From NCBI GenBank assembly GCA_030407005.1, contig JAUDYN010000024.1, positions 1 through 28,017 of the forward strand: a DNA stretch of 28,017 nt, read 5' to 3'. The notes beneath the pieces were generated by a model that was not told where the DNA came from, ran no database searches, and worked only from the letters and a program-made list of their open reading frames with translations. The translations under genes and the position numbers were made by a program. Shown here in pieces: positions 19,997 through 28,017 of this stretch; the first letter of the stretch is position 1, and each line of letters starts with the position of its first letter. This stretch comes from Desarmillaria ectypa. Lineage: Eukaryota > Basidiomycota > Agaricomycetes > Agaricales > Physalacriaceae.

Positions 19997-22900
19997 TTAC
20001 AGCGGCTCTCTGCTTTCACTTGCTTTCGTCGAAGAAGCAACCACGGTGTTCTGACCTCTGAGCTCATCCCAGCCAGGTGCATTCACGATATCCACTGTGG
20101 CGGCCTTACTGGATGAAAGTGTCGCCCTCTTGTTGAGCTCTAACTTTGAAAGCTTCGCCCCAGTGTTATCTAGAGAACCATTAAGTAACAACGCGACAAT
20201 ACTAGGTATTGATATTCATACTCAAGGCCCAGAGCGAAATAAGAATCTCGTTGGTGCCGTGGTGGTTAAGGATTCCCTCCGGAATAGGATAACTGACTTG
20301 GGGACCAAGAGATGACAGGAACCTGTGCAAAGATTTAAGTAATGGTGACGGTCTCTGCGATTTATAGACTAACCTTCCAAATTGCCATCCATTCACGTAG
20401 ACCAGCAACCGATAAGGGTTGACATAGTCAAGCTCGAAATCAAAAACAAGTGGAACGTCGGCAGCCCGAGGGATATCAAGATCAAATGTCGTACGGTAGG
20501 CCACTACCCCGGCCTTTAAAATACCATCATACGGCGTGCAGGACTTATTCCATGAAGCCTTGTATCCGGGAAGATGAGCACCTGCTACCAATTTCGACTT
20601 TGAGATTAAAAATACTCTAAATCACATACCGACACGTTCGAACCACCAACCCCCCTCGTTATATGGCCCTCGAACATAGTCTGGAGCGAATTCGCCACCG
20701 ACATCTGAAACAGATCAGATTGATGTTTTCATCTCAAGCTGCGCGCTTACTGCCAGCCACCCTCCATTCTTTGAAGTCCGACCCGTCGTTTGAGTGTAAC
20801 GTATAGCCTCGGATACCTCTAGGCGTTTTGAATTCATCATCAACATTATCTGAAGACAACTAGTAGGCAGTCAAGAAGCGAGGAGTGAGCGTCTCTCTTA
20901 CAATCCTGATTCATTCCCGTAGAGTCGTGAATAATCGTCAAGACTATCATAATATCAGTATTCCAAAACTCCAGCCTTGTCATTGACAAGCTTACCATTG
21001 TCACCATCGACAAGCTGATCCGCAGTGAAGTTGTATGTGGGAGATAATATGTCGACCCCGTCTTGACTGTGTGAGGAACCTTGTCCGGAACCTAGGAAAC
21101 GTCCATTGAGGAAAGCCGAGTAACCAAAAGAAAAGCCTCTGAACTTTTGCTGAGTGTCGTGTAAGAAGTTTTGAGCCAGACTTTCTTACCCTTGAATGTC
21201 GAGCGAAACCCCGGTGGCGTTGCCTGAAAAATGTTCTCGCCAGACCCATTGTCCTGTATCACAACATCCATTAGACCAAAACGAACAGCAAGGGAAGGAG
21301 ACAACACACCAGCGTGGAAGCCATATCTACGAGCATCATATGTCAATTACGATCCAGGTTGGTAAGGAGCTTACCCACTCGCTTGAATAGAGAACGTACT
21401 AGTAGAAAGCTGTATTAGAACGGGTAAAGGCTAACTAAACTACATCGCACTAACCTTTCCGGCCGTCGGTTGCTGCGGTCTTCTAGTCGACGTCTTGTTC
21501 GCCACTACCCAGGTAGTGTCGTCAAAATTCAAGGCCAGTTCTGGCAGGGAGTCGGCGCATCTCCAATCCACCTCCTTCATACGAGGAATATCCACGTCAG
21601 AGAGGTAATTAGGGAACGAAACTACGCCCTGCAAGCTTCCGATGTCGCTTTCCTTCACTGCGACACGCTGCCCATTCCATGTCAAGGAGGTATACACAGA
21701 TGGTCCGAAAACGTCAATCGTAGTGGTGCCGTTCAGGTCTCCGACAAGGTTTAGGGTCGATCCACGGTGGGACACTGAACGGACAAGGTAAGGCCCTCGG
21801 ACGAAGACCGAAGGCACATTGGGAGAGACATCATAATAGTCATGACCGTATCCTAAAGAGAAGTGGGGCACCCAGAACCCACCAGCAGTCTTCTTGTCCG
21901 CGATTATCAAGCGAATGCTGTCAATCGTCAATACGGATATCCCGGAAGGTGAACCGGACACTGTGATAATCTAAAGACGATACAATCCATTGTTATCGAC
22001 TCCGTTAGAAAAGAAAAGAAAGAACTCACATTACCAGAGGACTTTGTGCTAACACTCGAGGATCCTTTTTGGGTCACTTTGATGCGCGGGGAGCTGGCCT
22101 GAAGAGCGATCTCCACATATTGCCCTTCTAAAGCATATACAATTATTGTATCAACCTGCGAAAAGACAGCTGTCATTAAACAGGTCCAATTAATTCTCAT
22201 GCAATGTCGTACCCCATCAAAAGTGGCCCAAGTCATAACCTGGTGCAGCGTGTCAATGGAGATTATAAGGCAAAAGAATGTTTATCTACCTCGGCCGTTG
22301 AATAAATCAAAGTAGAGGTTCCGAATGGATAGCTCGTAACTATGATTTTAGACTCTCTACCCGCCAGAATGAGATTGTTGGCTCGAGGAATGGCCAACTC
22401 GTTTCCGATAGTTGTGTTGACTCTGAGGGTAAAGCCCGTATCGGTAGTCTTGTTGTTAGTAAGCTGTCGGACAAAGTAGAAATTAGCCCCAGATGAGGGG
22501 GAATAAAGATGGGTAGTATAGACATCCGCAGATTCACTATAAGCAGTGCCACTACCTACGGTGCCATTTCCGATACGGCCAGCCAGTAGGTAATCAGGTG
22601 ATGCATGAAGGAAGTAGGATTGCAGCTTCAATTCATCGATTTTGGGCGTCAATGTTCTGTCTTCCCGAATGGCCTACGAGGAGTTAATCCTTTTTGATAT
22701 CTTGATTGTAAGGTAGACGTACAGCGCCGTAGCTAGATGGTATTAGTCCCTGTGAAAAACATGGAAAGAAAATGACTCAACTCGTAACTCGAGTATATCG
22801 TATGCGTATGCATATTACCCCAATTGGTTCCACCTGACCACCAGTCAGGGAATTCAACAAGGTCAGCATGAAAGCACGAACCATACGTCATATACAGATT

Positions 22901-24721
22901 TTGAATTGCTGTCCCAGCCGCATAATTATTCTAATATCAAATTAGGATTGCAAAACGAAGGACCTCCAAAGCCATTTACCTTGTAATATACCTGAAGAAG
23001 CTCAATGAGTATACTATACACAGTCTCGTATATCTTACGTTGGCAAATTGTTCATTAATGAGCTTGTAGCAGTTGTCGTAATTTGGGCCAGACCAGTAGT
23101 CGAATGCACCGCCTGATAGAGGATGAACACATGATCTAGTAACTCAGAAACAGCTCACCTTGCCACTCAAACAGGGCCAGGGGCTCCGCGGGATTTAGTC
23201 TTTGGTGATTAGCGTCATGCTCTGGAATAGCGCTCTGAGACCGTAAAATGAGACCGGTAATATACATACTCACGAGTCGATAGTTCTGTCCACACTTCCG
23301 GTTTATCGCAATCGAAACCGAGAGGGTAGCTGTCACGTTCATGATTCTTATTAAACCAGCGTTAGCGCTTAACACATACCCATCCCAGCCGTATCTAACA
23401 GAAAATAAGACACTCGACACTGCAGCAGGAAAAGGCAAACCCACAAGTCAACCTTCCCCAAACCAGGCTCAGAATATTGCGCTCCAGCATTTTTATCGTT
23501 GTGAATTGTGGGTATCTTCGTTAAGCCATTTGCTCGATATGTATCTTCAATTTCCTGCATGTGCTCGGCCAAACCTGGTATTCCCAAGGACTGACTGGTA
23601 AAGTACTCGTTTTCACTTTGAACGACTTATAAGAGGTACGTCAGCACGGCGTCCGCATTTTCAAGAGGGCTGGTACCTATGACTGGGCCATCTGGATACT
23701 GACGTGTAGCCAGGATAAGAATAAACTCAAAAACTCAGTCAATGCTTACTTGGTACGGGGCGGTCTCTTGAGAAAACTGTTCTATACTGAATTCTGCTCC
23801 AGCAAATGCCCGATTAGATGGCAAGAGTGACTTACTAAGGTAGCCAAGCTTCCTTATAATCCGTCGCATTGGTCCTTGCCAATCCAGAAAGGTTCGATAC
23901 CCAAGCGGGAATGCCACCTACAAATAATTGAGCATGTCAAAGTCAAGAAGCCCGCAATAACGTACCACCTGCTGTCTCCGCATTGACGTAAGGACTAGAT
24001 ACCTGAATTAACAGATATGCTTGGAACCGTATGAAGACATACCCAGGACGAACGATGACAAGGATACCGACTTGCTTTGCAACCTCGTAGAATGCCGTCA
24101 GATTGTTGTGATCAGTGAACCTGACTTCCTTTGCATTCGGGGCCGATAGCCCCCAGTGCCCTGTTTATATCCACGATGAGCAAGACGAAGGTGATCCATA
24201 AGGAAGATCATTACAATATACAGACACCCCGTTGAATCCAGATGCCTGATTTTTTCTTCAGCGTGCAAGGACACATCAAAAACCATCAGACTCGCCTTGA
24301 ATCTTCGAGCTCTGTAAGTAGCTGAAACAGGGTTAAAAGACGGATACGTACTTCTCCAGCACGTCGTACCATAATTCTGGCGCCGGTAAACGAAACGGAT
24401 GAAACTCTCCGGAGAAGATCATGGCTCGCTAGTTTTGAAATCGTTAGATGCACGGTAGTTTCAGTCTGCACAAGAATCCACCTTGCCATCCAACAAGACA
24501 GAGTGCTGATCAAAAGTGACCTCAGCGCTGGATCGTCCGTTATAGAAGTCCGCTAATGCGACATGGTGAGCATAGGTGGAAGCAAGCTTTGAGGACTTAC
24601 GGGATCCTACAGGAAGTACATATTTTGAGCTTTCATCCACTGTAGATTGCCGACTCGAGAGATGTGTCGATAGTGCAGCCGCAAGAACGGAGAACAAAAT
24701 GGATACGAAGATGATCGTCAT
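19997..24721 (-). CDS. Secreted beta-galactosidase, glycoside hydrolase family 35
   Basis: About 33 exons splice to roughly 1,030 residues, the usual length of fungal LacA-type enzymes, which cleave terminal beta-D-galactose from galactans, arabinogalactan and lactose outside the cell. The chosen ATG (24721) starts a signal peptide ([18 protein letters not shown]). Catalytic landmarks: [57 protein letters not shown], the acid/base Glu in VQSENEY, YGWDGYPLGFDC, and the nucleophile Glu in FEWQGGAFDYW, then MTYGGTNWGG. The beta-sandwich domains follow, with [37 protein letters not shown] and VNGWQFGRF near the end. Many N-x-S/T sites fit a glycoprotein. Several exons are tiny: 12 nt (22991-22980), 15 nt (23394-23380) and 7 or 16 nt ending at 24296; the intron after the last begins GC. 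No stop or frameshift was found once splicing is followed. Exon borders are hand-derived and a few may be off. Confidence 0.93.
24246..24351 (-). other. GH35 microexon followed by a GC-AG intron
   Basis: After ...VLE-K (exon ending at 24352) two acceptors are possible: 24312, giving a 16-nt exon (adds A-R-R), or 24303, giving a 7-nt exon that yields the family-like LEKFKASGFNG. Either exon ends at 24296 and is followed by GCGAGT; that intron closes with TCAG at 24246 (50 nt). A GT a few bases downstream would insert extra residues and leave an intron below 40 nt. Confidence 0.6.
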
Positions 24722-25256
24722 GACATCCAGACTCCAGAGTGAACTCGTCGGGGCCACTTGTATAAGTAGGCACCGAAAGACGCCTTCTATCAGAGAAGTA
24801 TATCTCTATATCCTTGGCTATAGGTCACACGGCTCATGTTTCCTCAAGACAAACGACCGGTCCGTGGATAGGCGTCACAGGAGACAGAAAATTGGGCCCA
24901 GAGTACGATGTTATCAGAATTATATCTGAGCAGTTAAGGCGCCATATTTGAAGGTGCGGCAGATATAATGCGACCCTTACTCTTGGAAGAATAGGAACCA
25001 TATGCAAGTTAGATCCTAAAAGAAATTCGCCATCATCAAAAAATCATTTGGGGGTCATGCGGTCTGTAACACGGCTTCGACGAGCCGATGGAATTCTGGA
25101 TGACTTCGAAGAGGTTTCTACCGAGGAGAAGCTTCGTAAGGCCTCTCGGTACTGTCATTCCTTCGTGAGGGTGAGGGAAAAGGGGTCCTGGTGTGGCAAT
25201 CCTACCTTCACGTGAATGGAACGTAGTCTAGACCACTGAGCAAAATAATTATATGC
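24722..25256. other. GH35 promoter and intergenic region
   Basis: This holds the upstream region of the GH35 gene; a TATAC-like sequence lies about 40 nt above its ATG. Nothing else was recognised. Confidence 0.5.
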
Positions 25257-25274
25257 TATTTATTTATTTATTTA
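25257..25274 (-). terminator. Repeated AATAAA poly(A) signal region of the Dicer gene
   Basis: On the Dicer strand this reads as overlapping TAAA units containing AATAAA three times, about 137-154 nt after the Dicer stop. It is both a 4-nt microsatellite and a plausible 3'-end signal. Confidence 0.5.
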
Positions 25275-25410
25275 AGGAATAGTTGCATAAAGTTTTTCTT
25301 CTCTTTACTCTTGGCATAACAAGATAAATCGATAAGCTCCTTTAACATTGTCAACGAAAGGTGAACGGCAGGAACAAAAAAAAATAGTGTAAGGACGATC
25401 GATGATTCGG

Positions 25411-28017
25411 CTATTCTATATGGAACAACTTTAAAGCACCTTCAGCGGCTGAAAATTTGACTTCCAACTTCGTCACCTGGCCTCTGTTAACATCCGTCAC
25501 CCGCGCTTCTTCCAACACCCGAATATCCCCTCCTTCCTCTTGTCGCAGCTCTATCACACAACTAATATTTCCCTTCTCTTCCGTGAACCTGTATTTCGCC
25601 TTCTGTCCCCGCTTCGAAGCCCAGACAGATAGTCGTGAAACGGGATGAAGAACATCAACGTCGTCCTTGATAATGCGCTCTAGTAACGGCAAGACACCAA
25701 TCGTTCGCATAACATCCCGCGTCCTCTCCAGGTTTCCTTCAGAATCAAGGAACACTGCACCGAGGAGACTTTCGATCATGTCACTGAAAAACTTGGGCGC
25801 TTGCAGCCGAGTCAGCGCCGCCCAAGGATAGATTTTCCCATTCTCCAAACCATCAGCAATCGCATCCGAAAGCCTCTGAAACCTGTCAAATGTTACACGT
25901 TGATCCTCCAGAACACGAGGACTGGTATGTAAGAGGCACTTCCACAGATATATGTCCTCTTCCTCCTCTTCGAGCTGAATCTGACTCCCCGTTTCCGTAG
26001 GTCGAGGCATATAGCTGCGAACCTTCAAACAACACTTCAAGCACAAATAGGCCAGAATATGCCCGTTCACAACAGCAGATTTCCGAAGGTGCATATGCCC
26101 AGGACTGTACTCCTTGCCTTCCGCACGATACAAATAATCCGAAACAACCATATCCATCACCGCGTCTCCCAGGAATTCCATACGTTCATAAGATATCGTG
26201 CCAAAGTCCTGCTGATGACTCGGATGGGTGAGCGCTTCGAGGAGTATGAGTTTGTGTTTAAATTCGTAGCCCAACATGGATTCTACTTGGGATATGGTGG
26301 TCTCCGGCAAGTTGATGCGCTTTCTGACTTCGAGTTCTTTTTGACAGACGCCTTGAATCAAGGACGAGATGCGGTCCGCAGTTGGTTGCCAAGTGAGGTC
26401 GAGACAGAAAAACTTTCCACATTCATAGCCTAGTTCGAATCCGCCGTGCAGATATGCGGCGCCAATCGTGGATTCGACAACGTCCGCCAGCACTGGACAG
26501 TACCATTAGAAACCGAAAAGTGGAGCAGTATGGCACAATAAGCGTACCTTTGGTGGAGAGCTCTCCCGCAACCTTTTTTGCGTTCCTGGCCTTCGCTTCT
26601 TTCTTCGTGGGAACGGTCGCGACCGCTTCGACCGATTTCTTCTCGCGAATGGGTGGGCTAGAATGTATGTACGCAGGCTTCCATTTCTTGCCAAGCAACC
26701 GATCTAAATGTAAACACGTCAATAAGGGAACACCATGACGTCTTAGTCAGAACTAACCTCTAATAATCCACTTGAACATTTCTCTAGAGATATCCTCATT
26801 CGCCAACCTAACGTTGGCGACGGCGTGGTCCTTCCGTCTCGACAGGTACCCTTCGTGCCAGAGTGGGTGTTCTGATAAAAGCTGTATGCTGACCAGATAC
26901 TTCAGCACCGTATCTCCCAGCGTCTCCAAACGCTGATAATTGTAACGTTCTTGAGACGATGGGGCGGTCATAGCGATAGTCAATAGCTGCGATGGAATAG
27001 CATAAAGATGAGACGACGGAGTGAACATCCTATCCCGCATGGACTGGACAGTAAGCGACATAGCTAGCGCACGCAGAACCGAAGGTAACAGGAGCACATA
27101 TTCAGCCTCTACTGGAGAGATAAGTGTGACTGCGGTGTATTTCGGGATCAGTAGAACCTTTTTTGGTGGTGGTGGTGGTCCTTTAACAGGCATCGTAGGG
27201 GGTAGCAAGAAATTACTCCTAGCCGGCAACACCTCGGCGACGATGAGCGGGTACGGGATATCTTCCAAATCGTCTTGCCGAAAATATCTTGTCTTCATAT
27301 CCTCCAGCTCTTCCTCATTGACAGCGTCATACCGCCAAGCGATGAATCGATATGCTTTCCCGAACTGGAAACCAACTCTCACGATAGCAAGGTCCTGAGG
27401 GTACCAAAACACCTCCCCAAGATCCTGTGCATTCGCATCGAAGGCATATTTGTTGGATCGCTCTTCGCGCTCATTCTCTTCTCTCAGCCACGTCCGGCGA
27501 GCTTCCCATTCTTCATTTTCTGTCCCGGGAGCGGGAAGGAAAAGGTATGAAAATTCTAGGTCGTCCCAGTTCATCCGTTGACCGTGTATGCTCCAGAATA
27601 TTCGTCGAGTATACTCGCGCGCTCGAGCGATATCTTCATCGTCGACACCGATTTGTCCGATCCCTCGAAGGGCAACCTTGATGGGGCCACGACGAGGGTC
27701 AAAGAGCGTCGGAGGACCGCCGCGCTCAAACCATGACGGCGGGCACTGTGTACGCGTGAACATGCGCAAAGGAGACAGTTCTCCCAGTGTCAATTCCGAG
27801 CAATACCAGACAGTACCATCATCCGCTGGCACCCATGGATTTATCTGCGGCAACACGCTGACAATACCAACACGTTTCTCCACTTCGCTTTGTAGCTTCT
27901 TGATCTCTTCGTCACGGAAAAAGAGTGGCAGGAGATGGTCATCTAGTAGTCCGTTATCATACAGTGATTTGTATGCTTTAAAGGCTGCGTGTCGATGAGC
28001 GGACAGTTTAGTGGGAT
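25411..28017 (-). CDS. Dicer-like ribonuclease III, C-terminal part; N-terminal helicase beyond the right edge
   Basis: Dicer cuts long double-stranded RNA into small RNAs for RNA silencing. Three exons are visible: 28017-26758 (continuing off the edge), 26703-26548 and 26492-25411, about 831 residues. In order: the dimerisation domain (AAFKAYKSLYDNGLLDDHLL), a platform/PAZ-like middle (VALRGIGQIGVDDEDIARAR and later LIPKYTAVTLIS), RNase IIIa (ERYNYQRLETLGD, YLSRRKDHAVANVRLANE, then LADVVESTIGAAY across an intron), and RNase IIIb (ISYERMEFLGDAVMD and FFSDMIESLLGAVFLDS). All acidic residues expected in both active sites are present. An acidic loop (QLEEEEEDIYLWK) sits inside RNase IIIb, as in other Dicers. 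The tail (SRLSVWASKRGQKAKYRFTE to AAEGALKLFHIE) is a divergent dsRNA-binding-like domain. The paralog (dcl number) cannot be told without the helicase. Confidence 0.94.

Noticed and set aside
24722..24757. Upstream extension of the GH35 frame
   Set aside because: There is no ATG in this extension; the ATG at 24721 begins a proper signal peptide.
26059..27998. Several frames of 84-136 codons on the + strand
   Set aside because: All are antisense to Dicer exons with conserved RNase III and PAZ-region sequence.

Overview
The window reads as nuclear DNA of a filamentous basidiomycete, most likely an Agaricomycete. Genes are broken by many introns of about 46-63 nt, and the proteins look like mushroom families: membrane-anchored P450s with a PPGPKG hinge, a small ICMT, a secreted GH35 galactosidase and a Dicer with two RNase III domains. 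All gene models were spliced by hand, by following family-like reading frames across GT-AG (and some GC-AG) junctions.

Left part (1-6.4 kb): a class-III PLP aminotransferase on the + strand, cut off by the left edge. It converges tail to tail, with an 81-nt gap, on two head-to-tail cytochrome P450 genes on the - strand. The P450s are a tandem duplication with matching introns and a shared promoter-proximal box. The first copy (1480-3574) splices to an intact 507-residue enzyme. The second (4265-6367) keeps every P450 motif but has an in-frame TAA.

Middle part (6.4-19 kb): gene-poor. It holds a Ser/Pro-rich disordered protein (8138-9313, -), an isoprenylcysteine carboxyl methyltransferase (12582-13379, -), a decayed single-pass membrane-protein fragment near 18.0 kb (+), and a small three-exon membrane protein with a PPxY motif (18490-18993, -), which was assembled from short exons. 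Long stretches between these show no convincing gene.

Right part (20-28 kb): a secreted GH35 beta-galactosidase of about 33 exons including several microexons (19997-24721, -), then the C-terminal two thirds of a Dicer-like ribonuclease (25411 to the right edge, -). The Dicer helicase part lies outside the window.

Tandem P450s near an aminotransferase and a methyltransferase could hint at a secondary-metabolite locus, but there is no backbone synthase, and ICMT, GH35 and Dicer have ordinary cellular roles, so this is not claimed as a cluster. The most unusual signals are at the gene-structure level: three GC-AG introns (one directly after the PLP lysine codon, one where the sister P450 keeps GT), a GH35 gene shredded into microexons, and a P450 copy apparently caught early in inactivation. 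No new multi-gene system, mobile element, tRNA or CRISPR array could be supported.
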